Source: Planctomycetota bacterium (lineage in GTDB: Bacteria; Planctomycetota; B143-G9). Taken from it: a DNA stretch of 16,407 nt. The position numbers were made by a program, and so were the translations under genes. Below are positions 1 to 6,876 of the stretch, one piece after another. Location: NCBI GenBank assembly GCA_003644275.1, contig QNBY01000005.1, forward strand, positions 1 to 16,407, in the 5' to 3' direction. The notes under the pieces are model-generated. The model was not told the DNA's origin. It saw only the letters and a list, made by a program, of their open reading frames with translations, and made no database searches. The stretch's first letter is position 1. Every line of letters starts with the position of its first letter.

Positions 1-1
1 A

Positions 2-736
2 GGAGTCTCCCTCGAACCTGCCGAGGGGGAGCTGACGGTCGTATGCGGGGCGAACGGGAGCGGCAAGACGACGCTTTTGAAGCTGGCGGCCGGGCTGCTC
101 GTTCCGGCGGCGGGGAAGGTGGAGATGGGGGGAAGGGACGCGGGGCGGCTGGAACCGGCGGAGCGGGCGAGGCTGGTGTCGTGGCTGCCGCAGTTTCCCG
201 TGTTTCCGCCCGCGTTCACGGTGCTGGAAGGGGTGATGCAGGGGTTGTATCCGCGGCGGCGGGGGTTCTTCGACAGGGAGGAGGACGTGCGGCGGGCGAT
301 GGAGGCGCTGGAGCGGGTGGACTGCGCCGGGCTCGCGGGCAGGAGGCCGGAGACGCTGTCGGGCGGGGAGAGGCAGCGGGCGGCGGTGGCGAGGGCGCTC
401 GTGCAGGACACGCCCGTCCTTCTTCTGGACGAGCCCGCCGCACACCTGGACGCGGCCCACGCGGCGGGGCTGTTCGGGCTTCTGCTGTCGCTGGCGCGTG
501 AGGGGCGGACGGTGACGGCGGTGACGCACGACGTGAACCTGGCGCTCGCGTTCGCGGACTCCCTCGTGGTGATGAAGGGCGGGAGGATAATCGCGCAGGG
601 GCGGCCGGACGAGGCGTTGACGGAGAGGACGTTCGAGGAGTGCTACGGGCTCGGCTGTACGCTGGTGGAGAGGGGAGACGGGCGGAAGGCGGTGCTGCCG
701 GACTACGGCCGGGGGCGGTCAGCGGCCGAGCGATAG
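2..736 (+). CDS. ABC transporter ATP-binding protein, iron-siderophore/cobalamin type (5' end outside window)
   Basis: This is the cytoplasmic ATPase subunit of an ABC importer, most like the FhuC/BtuD/HmuV group that powers uptake of iron chelates or cobalamin. The frame is open from the left edge, so the N-terminus is missing. Visible motifs in order: Walker A GANGSGKT (nt 47-70), Q-loop in WLPQF, signature LSGGERQ (nt 356-376), Walker B VLLLDEP (nt 416-436) with D-loop AHLD, and the switch histidine in VTHDVNLAL (His codon nt 527-529). All catalytic elements are intact. The spacing and the THDVNLAL H-loop resemble the iron/B12 group, but substrate cannot be read from the ATPase alone, and the permease and binding protein should lie to the left. 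The TAG stop overlaps the convergent FHA gene by 18 bp, and no terminator hairpin is evident. Confidence 0.9.
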   Translation, partial: GVSLEPAEGELTVVCGANGSGKTTLLKLAAGLLVPAAGKVEMGGRDAGRLEPAERARLVSWLPQFPVFPPAFTVLEGVMQGLYPRRRGFFDREEDVRRAMEALERVDCAGLAGRRPETLSGGERQRAAVARALVQDTPVLLLDEPAAHLDAAHAAGLFGLLLSLAREGRTVTAVTHDVNLALAFADSLVVMKGGRIIAQGRPDEALTERTFEECYGLGCTLVERGDGRKAVLPDYGRGRSAAER

Positions 737-2242
737 GGAGAGGACGGAAGCGCCGGGGGCGGAAGCGGAGAGGACGGGGTTTCCCTCCAGCATCCAGGCG
801 AACGGGACGCGGGCGCGGAGCAGGGAGCGCCCCGCTTGGAGTATCAGCGCGTCTTCGGCGAGGGCGAGCTCCACGGTGCAGGGGAAAGAGGGGGGAGGAT
901 CGAAGGGCACTTCGAGCCGTTCGCCGCCCGCCTCGAGCGTGAGGCGGCAGGAGGAGCGGGAAAGCACGACGAGAAGGGAGCAGTCGCCGCCGGAGAGCCC
1001 GGCGGAGAGGGAGCCGTCCCGGGGCGGCGAGGCGCAGAGGCGCATCCAGAAGGAGACGCCGCAGTAGCGGAGGGAATCGCAGGCGAGGGAGGCGGGGGGA
1101 ACGTCCACCGAATCGAGGGAGAGGCCGGAAGGCGTGCGGGTCCAGCGGCCTTCCTCCACCCGCCAGGAGGCGAAGGCGGCGGGGGAGGAGAAGTCGAAGT
1201 CCGTCCGGGGCGGGGGCGCGCCGCGGCGGGAGTAGAAGGAGAGGGCCGCCCTCCGGGCGGCGGCGAGGAGCGAGTCCGCCCGGAGTTTCGCCCAGGGGGC
1301 CTGAGGGGCGGAAGGGCGGCGTTCGGCGAAGGCGCGCAGGAGGGAGGCGGCGGCGAGGCGGTCGCCGGCGGCGAGGAGGGCGGACACCTTCCGCGAGAGC
1401 TCCCTCCATTCGGCGGAGGCGGCGGAGAGGTCGGCGAAGGGGCGGCGGGCCGTCTCGCGGACGAGGCGGAGCAGGAAGCGGCGGGCGGCCGAGGAGGAGG
1501 GGAAGCGGAGGAGGTCCGGGGAGGCCGGAAGGCGCGCGGCGGCCCTCTCGTCCCTCTCCATGAGGGCGGAGGCGCAGCGCGCGGCGAGACGCTCGGCCCC
1601 GGCCCTCCGCGAGGGCGTGCGGGCGGCGGCCAAGGCGGCGCGGGCGGCGGAGATGGCGGCCGAGAAGTCCCCTTCCCTCTCGCGGCGGAGCGCATCGGAA
1701 AGCAGGCGATCGGAGAACGGAGGGGGCGGGGGCGGAGACGAGGTCCGCCGCTCGAGCCAGGCCCGGACGCGGAAGGCGAAGGCCAGGGTGAGGACGGCGA
1801 GCGCGAAGACGCGGAAGCGGCGGCGCAGTCGGCGCAGCGCGAAGGCGCGGCGGGCGAGGCGGCGCTCGTTCCAAGGGCCGATGGGGGGAAGGTCGGAGAG
1901 GGAGGCGGGAAGCGCGCCGGAGGAGGAAGCGAGTAGGACCTCCGGGGCGGGGGCGTCGTGGTGGAAGACGACGGTGTCCTCGCCGACGGATATCTCGTCG
2001 CCGTCCGACAGGTAGCGTTTCAGCACGGGCACGTCGTTGACGAGGACGCTCCAGCTTTCCTTCAGGTCCTGGACGAACCAGCCGCCGGAGTCGAGGTCAA
2101 GCTTGAAGTGGTGCCTCTCGGCCAGGGGGGAGGTGAGGACGATTCCGTCGGAAGGCGCGCCGCCCGCGGTCACGGGACTCTTGAGCGGGCGCGAAAAGAA
2201 GCCTTCTGCGGTGTTCACGGCGAGGTGCGGCATGGACTCCAT
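719..2242 (-). CDS. FHA-domain membrane protein with a C-terminal beta-rich (concanavalin/LamG-like?) domain
   Basis: About 507 residues. The N-terminal part (about 15-93) resembles a forkhead-associated phosphothreonine-binding domain: SPLAERHHFKL stands where SRxH normally sits, and VQDLKESWSVLVNDVPV matches the D-x-S-x-NG-x-VNG end, followed by LSDGDEISVG. The classic early Gly-Arg is not obvious. A basic stretch leads into one membrane segment (about 144-160), then a proline run, an Ala/Arg-rich helical region (about 175-345) and a beta-rich, Ser-rich C-terminus (about 348-507) with FWMRL and a DFDF-type start that suggests a lectin-like jelly roll. If oriented as expected, the FHA domain is cytoplasmic and the rest extracytoplasmic. 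ATG at 2242 or 2233 are both possible; neither has a strong ribosome site. The frame continues to 2512 but that extension crosses the promoter region and looks non-coding. The gene is divergent from the histidine kinase and overlaps the ABC gene tail to tail. Confidence 0.75.
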   Translation of the reverse strand: MESMPHLAVNTAEGFFSRPLKSPVTAGGAPSDGIVLTSPLAERHHFKLDLDSGGWFVQDLKESWSVLVNDVPVLKRYLSDGDEISVGEDTVVFHHDAPAPEVLLASSSGALPASLSDLPPIGPWNERRLARRAFALRRLRRRFRVFALAVLTLAFAFRVRAWLERRTSSPPPPPPFSDRLLSDALRREREGDFSAAISAARAALAAARTPSRRAGAERLAARCASALMERDERAAARLPASPDLLRFPSSSAARRFLLRLVRETARRPFADLSAASAEWRELSRKVSALLAAGDRLAAASLLRAFAERRPSAPQAPWAKLRADSLLAAARRAALSFYSRRGAPPPRTDFDFSSPAAFASWRVEEGRWTRTPSGLSLDSVDVPPASLACDSLRYCGVSFWMRLCASPPRDGSLSAGLSGGDCSLLVVLSRSSCRLTLEAGGERLEVPFDPPPSFPCTVELALAEDALILQAGRSLLRARVPFAWMLEGNPVLSASAPGASVLSLSLGR

Positions 2243-2495
2243 TTTACCCGATCTGCGACGGCGGACAAAAGGAGACGAAAGCAACATATCTGCACTTGAC
2301 AAAATAGTTGGAGTTGTGGTAATATATTTTGTCTGTTTTTCCGGCACGCCGCGCCGGGGCTCGTTCCGGCGGGAGAAGGGGCCGGGAAGAGTTCCCTGCA
2401 AGGGGAAGAAAGGGTTGCAGGATAGGAAGGAAGAAAGAAAGGAAGGTCCGCCGAAGAAGGCGGGCGAGCGGCCGCAAGGGAACGATTCGGGGTTC
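2243..2495. other. Divergent intergenic region between FHA gene and histidine kinase
   Basis: This 253-bp gap contains an AT-rich island (about 2280-2340) unlike its GC-rich surroundings, and this holds a strong rightward promoter. The right part (about 2401-2447) is an almost pure purine tract on the plus strand. I found no convincing leftward promoter for the FHA gene. The open frames that cross this gap in both directions encode low-complexity sequence and are probably not translated. Confidence 0.7.
2296..2325 (+). promoter_or_regulatory. Sigma70-type extended -10 promoter for the histidine kinase
   Basis: A perfect -35 TTGACA (2296-2301) is followed after 18 bp by TAATAT (2320-2325). 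A TG dinucleotide one base upstream (2317-2318) gives an extended -10. The predicted start of transcription is about 2332, leaving a leader of about 160 nt before ATG 2496. This is the clearest promoter in the window. Confidence 0.8.
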
Positions 2496-4268
2496 ATGGG
2501 GCAGCGGCTCATGAGTTATGAGCTGGTGGGGCGCGCCTTGGAGGGCATGAGCGACGCTTGGCTCGTCGTTGCGTTTCCGGGCGGCAAGGTGCTGAGCTGC
2601 AACGCCGCGGCCGAACGGCTGTTTGGAGTGAAGGCGGGGGAAAGCACCGTGGGCGATTTCCTGGAAAACGTCCCGCCCGAGGGGGGCCGGTACATCGTAA
2701 GGGGAAGAGGAGGCGAGGAGGTGGAGCTCGTCGTCTCCCCGGCGGAGGCGGCCGGGCAGTCCTTCGCCGTGATGGTCGGCAGAGTCGTGGAGAAGGGGGA
2801 GGCGGACGCCGACAGGCTGCGGTACATGGCCGAGCTCGCCGAGAACATAGAAGCCGTGCTGTGGTTGAGGGACATGGCCACCGGGCGGTACGTTTACATC
2901 AGTCCGCAGTACGAGCGGATATGGGGCTGTCCCGTCCGGGATCTCTACGAAAGGCCTTCCTCGTGGAAGGAGAACATACACGAGGAAGACAGGGAGAGGG
3001 TGGAGAGCGCCCTGGCGAGGCAGAAATCCGGGGACTACGACGTGGAATACCGGATAGTGAGGCCGGACGGGGAGGTAAGGTGGGTGAGGTCGCGGGCCTT
3101 CCTGGTGCGGGACGCCGACGGGGAAGTGAGGCGCATAGCGGGGATAGTCATGGACATAACGGAGGAGAAGGAGCTCCGGCAGAGGGTGATGGAGGCCCTC
3201 CGCTTCCAGGAGATGGAGGAGGCGCTCGCTCTCTTCGCGCACGACCTGAACAACTACCTTCTGTTCCTCGAAGGGCGGGTGAAGGGGCTTAGCGCGCCGG
3301 ACGGGAGCTGTCCGCCGGAGGCGAGGGACATACTTCGGCGGGCGAAGATGCTCCGTAGGATGTTCGACCGCTTCAGGCGCAGGAGCCGCGGGAAGGGGGC
3401 GGGGAAGGAGATAGTGGACGTTCACGAGCTTCTGGAGAGCGAGCTTTCCGCCCTGAAGGGGGTGAAGGTGGAGAGTTCGCTGGAGGCGGAGCACCATTAC
3501 CTGGCGGCCGATCCGTCGGAGCTGGTGACGGTGTTCTCGAACCTTCTCAGGAACGCGCTCGAGGCCACGGAGGGGCAGCGGGAGCGGGTCGTGTCGGTGC
3601 GGACGCGGAACGCCGAGATCGCGCTGGACGAGGCGGAGATACCCTTCGTCAAGGCGGGAGAGGCGATAGTGGTGGAGGTGCGGGACAACGGTCCGGGGAT
3701 ACCGCCCGACATCGAGGCCGACATATTCAGGCCCCGCTTCAGCACGAAGGAGAAAGGCATGGACAGCGTGCGGGGGATGGGGCTGTTCTCGGTGAGGAAG
3801 ACGGTGGGGGAATACGGCGGGTTCGTCGAGATGAAGAGCGCCCCGGGGGAAGGGACCACGTTTCTCGTGCACCTTCCGGTGGCGGAGGCCGTGGCGTCCC
3901 CGCATCCGGCGGGCGAGGCGCTGCCAGCCGTTCGGGGAAAGCGCGAGCTAGTGCTGGGAAAGGGGAAAGAGGAAGCGGCGCGGCTGAAACTTCTGCTGAG
4001 CGGGTCCATGCTCGAGGCGGACACGGCCGGAAGCGCGGCGGAGGGGCTGAGGAAACTCGCCGAGGAGAAATACGACACCGTTCTGGCGAGCGGGCAGATG
4101 GGTAGGGAGGCGCTGGAGAGAATAGCGGCGAGGGTGGAAAAGGAGAGGGGAGCGCGTCTCCTCGTCGCGGCGCGGGAGGAGGACCTGCCGGAAGCGGTGA
4201 AGAGGCTCGTCAAAGCGGGGAAGGCCGGTTTGTTGCCGCCCGGCGGTGGAGGGAGAAGGACTTCCTGA
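2496..4268 (+). CDS. PAS-PAS sensor histidine kinase with degenerate C-terminal receiver domain
   Basis: A 590-residue, apparently cytoplasmic kinase; no membrane segment is visible. Order from ATG 2496: PAS 1 (about 6-100), PAS 2 of the PAS-3 fold plus PAC (about 112-225, with YVYISPQYERIWG and DGEVRWVRSRAF), a DHp helix with the phospho-acceptor in LFAHDLNNYLL (His249), and a HATPase domain with N-box SNLLRNALEA (348-357), G1 VRDNGPGIP (395-403), F-box and G2 RGMGLFSV. The HDLNN form of the H-box resembles NtrB-like and hybrid kinases. Residues about 483-582 have the length and pattern of a receiver, but the acidic pair and phospho-acceptor Asp are replaced (LGKGK; Ser532 in YDTVLAS). No response regulator lies nearby. 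The start is uncertain: ATG 2511 and an upstream TTG 2415, preceded by AGGGG, are alternatives. The PAS ligand is unknown. Transcribed from the 2296-2325 promoter. Confidence 0.88.
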   Translation: MGQRLMSYELVGRALEGMSDAWLVVAFPGGKVLSCNAAAERLFGVKAGESTVGDFLENVPPEGGRYIVRGRGGEEVELVVSPAEAAGQSFAVMVGRVVEKGEADADRLRYMAELAENIEAVLWLRDMATGRYVYISPQYERIWGCPVRDLYERPSSWKENIHEEDRERVESALARQKSGDYDVEYRIVRPDGEVRWVRSRAFLVRDADGEVRRIAGIVMDITEEKELRQRVMEALRFQEMEEALALFAHDLNNYLLFLEGRVKGLSAPDGSCPPEARDILRRAKMLRRMFDRFRRRSRGKGAGKEIVDVHELLESELSALKGVKVESSLEAEHHYLAADPSELVTVFSNLLRNALEATEGQRERVVSVRTRNAEIALDEAEIPFVKAGEAIVVEVRDNGPGIPPDIEADIFRPRFSTKEKGMDSVRGMGLFSVRKTVGEYGGFVEMKSAPGEGTTFLVHLPVAEAVASPHPAGEALPAVRGKRELVLGKGKEEAARLKLLLSGSMLEADTAGSAAEGLRKLAEEKYDTVLASGQMGREALERIAARVEKERGARLLVAAREEDLPEAVKRLVKAGKAGLLPPGGGGRRTS

Positions 4269-4294
4269 CGTGACGCAAGGCGGAGAAACAAGAG

Positions 4295-4320
4295 AGCGGG
4301 GGCCGAGGCCCCCGCTTTTT
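4295..4320 (+). terminator. Rho-independent terminator after the histidine kinase
   Basis: A 10-bp stem, AGCGGGGGCC paired with GGCCCCCGCT (4295-4304 / 4307-4316), is followed by a T run ending at 4320. It starts 26 bp after the kinase stop. The convergent pgm gene ends at 4339 and meets the same hairpin from the other side, where the T-rich tail is weaker, so action is mainly rightward and possibly bidirectional. Confidence 0.9.
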
Positions 4321-4338
4321 CGTCCGGAGGGGACGGGT

Positions 4339-6807
4339 TCACCACTTCATGCCGAGCAGGCGGGCGAGGTCGAAGAGGACCTCGTCGGCCGCGGCGATGA
4401 GCCTCGCCTTCGCCTCGAGGAGCGAGGCGCGGTCCGCCGGGCGCTCGGAGAGCTGGACGTAGAGCTTGAGGTTGCGCGAGGTGCCGGAAGGCCGGAGCGT
4501 CACGAAGGAGCGCTTGTCCTCGGAGAGGTAGAAGCGCATCCCTTCCTCGGGGAAGACGGCGACGTTGGAGAAGAAGAAGGAGCGGGCGGCGGCGAGCCTC
4601 TCGGTGCGGGAGGCGGAGGGTTCGGGGGCGGGCATTCCGCGCTTCACCATGAGGTCCGTGAAGGCGTCCTCGGCGGCCTCGTCTCCGGGCGGAGGGAGGA
4701 GGACGGAGGCGCGTTCGGCGGCCTCGCTCATGGTGCGGTGGGGGCGGTAGCCGTGGTCGGGGTCGGCGGCGTACTTGCCCTTTCCGGGGCATATCTCCAC
4801 GTCCGTCACCCTGTAGCCCGCAATCTCCAGGCCGTCGCGCAGGGCGCGGGCGCGGAGTTCCTCGGCGCGGTGGAGGTGGAAGAGCTTGCGCTGGATGGCG
4901 TTCACGCCCTCGTACTGGCCGACCGGGGGATCGGGGCGGTAGCGGTTCACGTAGAGGGCGAGCCCTTCGGAGAGGGTGAGGTCGTCGAGCAGGTCTATGA
5001 GCGTCTTGCCCTCGGCCTTGGCGTGGGCGGCCACCTCGGCGATGAGGAGTGCGGCGAGGGTGCCGTCCTTGTCGCGCACGTGTCCGCCCTCCCCCAAAGC
5101 GTTCGGGGAGGAGGGAGGGCCGCCGAGGATGGAGAAGCCGTTGCTTTCCTCGAAGCAGCCGAGGTTGTAGTCGCGCACGCCGGGCTCGTAGCGGTGGTGT
5201 GCGTAGAGGGTGGAGAAGCGGCGGGTGTCGTACTCGGTCTTCTCGAAGACGTCGAGGCCGTTCCAGGCGAAGGAGACGGCCTCGGCGAGGAGGCTGAAGC
5301 CCACCCAAGTCTTGATCCAGGCGAGGCCCTTGCGCTCGGCGAGTTCCGTTATGAGGTCGCTGGTGACGTGGGACTGGGCGATGAAGCCGCGGCGCAGGAG
5401 GGGGGAGTTCTCCGCCTCGAGCTTGCGGAGGCGGTGGGCGAGGAGGAGCGCCCAGACTTCGTCGGCCTTGAGGAGGGTCCACCCGCCGCCGTAGATTTCT
5501 TTCTGTTCGGGCGGGACCTTGACCACCACGCCCATCCTGTCGGCGTCGGGGTCGGTTCCGATGAGTATGTCGAGCTCGTCGAAGCGTTCCTCGCCGTGCT
5601 CGGCTATGAACGCCTCGACCGCGATGCGCGCGGAGGAGGGGTCGCCGGGGTCGGGCTGCTGGGTGTACTCGAAGCAGGGGAAGAAACCGTCGGGCTCGTT
5701 CATGGAGCGGTGGGTCACCTCGGTTATGCGCTCGAAGCCAGCGGAGCGGAGGAGGCGGGGGACGAGGCGGCTTCCCGCGCCGTAGAAGGCGCAGTAGCCT
5801 ATTTCGAGGGAGGGGGCGAGCGGAGCGAGGGCGGCGGGGTCCACGATGAAGGAGCGCATGTGTTCGAGGTAGGCGGGGTGCAGGTCGAAGACGGCGGAGG
5901 AGGCGGGGCGTTCGGCGTCGTCGGGGCCGACGACGACGAGGCGGGAGGCGAAATCCTCGATGGGGGGGAGGTCGGGCACGTCGGCGAAGTCGGTCTTCAG
6001 GACGTAATCGCGGTATATGCGCTCGCGCTCGGCGTTGGTGAGCTGGGCCCCGGTGGCGGAGGTGAGCTTATAGCCGTTGTAGCGCTTGTCGTTGTGGCTG
6101 GCGGAGATGAAGACGCCGAGGTCCGCGCCGAAGCGGACGACGGCGAAGGAGAGTTCGGGGAAGGGACAGGGCTCGGCGAAGAGGTGGACGCGGAGCCCGG
6201 CGGAGAGGAAGAGGCGGGCGATGAGCGAGGCGAAGCGGGGCCCGCCGATTCGGGAATCGAAGCCCACGACGGCGCCCTGGAGGGAGTTGTCGGCGGCGAA
6301 GCGGGCGACGGCGGCGGAGAGGCGGAGCACGGTGAGGTCGTTGAACAGGTTGGGGCCGCGGAGGAAGGGGGCGTCCACGCCGAAGGCGGCCATGGTCCTG
6401 AGGTCGCCGACGCTCATGACCGCCCTGCCCCGTATTCCTCCGGTGCCGAACTTTATGTCGGAGAAGAAGGCCTCGAAGAGGTGGTCCCAGCGGGCGTCGT
6501 CCACGGCGTCCGCGATGGCGGGGACGGCGGCGGGGCAGATCCGCCTGACGTGGGGGTCGGTGAGCCAGCGTTCGAGGCGGGGGCGGACGTTTTCCTCGAG
6601 GACGCGCTCGGTGTCGGCGGCGCGGTCGAGTATGCGGGCGCGGAGCTCGGCTCCCTCGGCGGGGGAGGTCGAGCCCGCGGCCACGGCGGCCTCGAGGGCG
6701 GCGAGCTCGCGCGAGGCGGAGGCGGCGAAGTGCGCCTTCATGCCTGAGAGGGCCTTTTCGAGCACCTTTCGGGGGTCTATGTTGGCGTTCCAGACCTCGT
6801 AGCTCAT
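4339..6807 (-). CDS. Phosphoglucomutase/phosphomannomutase-family enzyme (long form)
   Basis: A cytoplasmic alpha-D-phosphohexomutase that interconverts 1- and 6-phosphosugars, probably glucose or mannose phosphate, feeding nucleotide-sugar and envelope synthesis. Family landmarks are in order: FGTGGIRG (120-127), catalytic phosphoserine loop SASHND with Ser237, Mg-binding loop DPDADR (419-424), sugar-recognition loop EESNG (553-557) and phosphate loop RPSGTSRNLKLYV (from 772). The EESNG form is closer to the PGM2/phosphopentomutase group than to GlmM or ManB. At 822 residues it is clearly longer than the usual 450-600. The extra length lies in an Ala/Glu-rich helical N-terminus of about 115 residues and in the stretch between EESNG and RPSGT. 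ATG 6807 is supported by GGGAGG a few bases upstream. It is a single gene divergent from miaB. Substrate cannot be decided from sequence. Confidence 0.9.
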   Translation of the reverse strand: MSYEVWNANIDPRKVLEKALSGMKAHFAASASRELAALEAAVAAGSTSPAEGAELRARILDRAADTERVLEENVRPRLERWLTDPHVRRICPAAVPAIADAVDDARWDHLFEAFFSDIKFGTGGIRGRAVMSVGDLRTMAAFGVDAPFLRGPNLFNDLTVLRLSAAVARFAADNSLQGAVVGFDSRIGGPRFASLIARLFLSAGLRVHLFAEPCPFPELSFAVVRFGADLGVFISASHNDKRYNGYKLTSATGAQLTNAERERIYRDYVLKTDFADVPDLPPIEDFASRLVVVGPDDAERPASSAVFDLHPAYLEHMRSFIVDPAALAPLAPSLEIGYCAFYGAGSRLVPRLLRSAGFERITEVTHRSMNEPDGFFPCFEYTQQPDPGDPSSARIAVEAFIAEHGEERFDELDILIGTDPDADRMGVVVKVPPEQKEIYGGGWTLLKADEVWALLLAHRLRKLEAENSPLLRRGFIAQSHVTSDLITELAERKGLAWIKTWVGFSLLAEAVSFAWNGLDVFEKTEYDTRRFSTLYAHHRYEPGVRDYNLGCFEESNGFSILGGPPSSPNALGEGGHVRDKDGTLAALLIAEVAAHAKAEGKTLIDLLDDLTLSEGLALYVNRYRPDPPVGQYEGVNAIQRKLFHLHRAEELRARALRDGLEIAGYRVTDVEICPGKGKYAADPDHGYRPHRTMSEAAERASVLLPPPGDEAAEDAFTDLMVKRGMPAPEPSASRTERLAAARSFFFSNVAVFPEEGMRFYLSEDKRSFVTLRPSGTSRNLKLYVQLSERPADRASLLEAKARLIAAADEVLFDLARLLGMKW

Positions 6808-6835
6808 CTGTCCTCCCGTTTCCCGGAGTGAGGTT

Positions 6836-6868
6836 TTGAAGGATAGGCTCTTTCAAAGAATATACAAT
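6836..6868 (+). promoter_or_regulatory. Candidate promoter for miaB
   Basis: TTGAAG (6836-6841) lies upstream of an AT-rich TATACAAT box (6861-6868). The spacing is 19 bp to TATACA and 21 bp to TACAAT, so the -35 assignment is weak. Initiation is expected near 6873-6876, right at the miaB ATG at 6877, and no Shine-Dalgarno sequence precedes that ATG. Confidence 0.45.
6840..6867 (-). promoter_or_regulatory. Candidate promoter for the phosphohexomutase gene
   Basis: Reading leftward, TTGTAT (6867-6862) and TATCCT (6845-6840) are separated by 16 bp. Initiation would be near 6833, giving a leader of about 26 nt that holds the GGGAGG ribosome site. The match is moderate. Its elements interleave with those of the candidate miaB promoter on the other strand. 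Confidence 0.45.
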
Positions 6869-6876
6869 ACCGCGCG

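Noticed and set aside
216..1874. Minus-strand frame of 552 codons covering the ABC gene and part of the FHA gene
   Set aside because: It encodes Arg/Pro/Ala-rich low-complexity sequence and overlaps the intact ABC ATPase motifs.
2401..2447. Purine tract in the kinase leader considered as a tandem repeat or CRISPR-like array
   Set aside because: It has no regular unit or spacer length and is best described as simple purine-rich sequence.
2037..2495. N-terminal extension of the kinase frame to 2037
   Set aside because: It overlaps the FHA coding region antisense and lies upstream of the strong promoter at 2296-2325.
2243..2512. N-terminal extension of the FHA frame to 2512
   Set aside because: It would cross the AT-rich promoter island and encodes sequence without domain features. 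Start at 2242 or 2233 is preferred.
3497..5482. Minus-strand frame of 661 codons across the kinase end and the pgm end
   Set aside because: It crosses the terminator at 4295-4320 and lies in the wrong frame for the mutase. The composition is Arg/Pro-rich.
4246..6747. An 833-codon plus-strand open frame opposite the phosphohexomutase
   Set aside because: It has an extreme Gly/Glu/Val/Ala composition and no motif, while the minus strand has all phosphohexomutase landmarks. It is a product of the G-rich strand.
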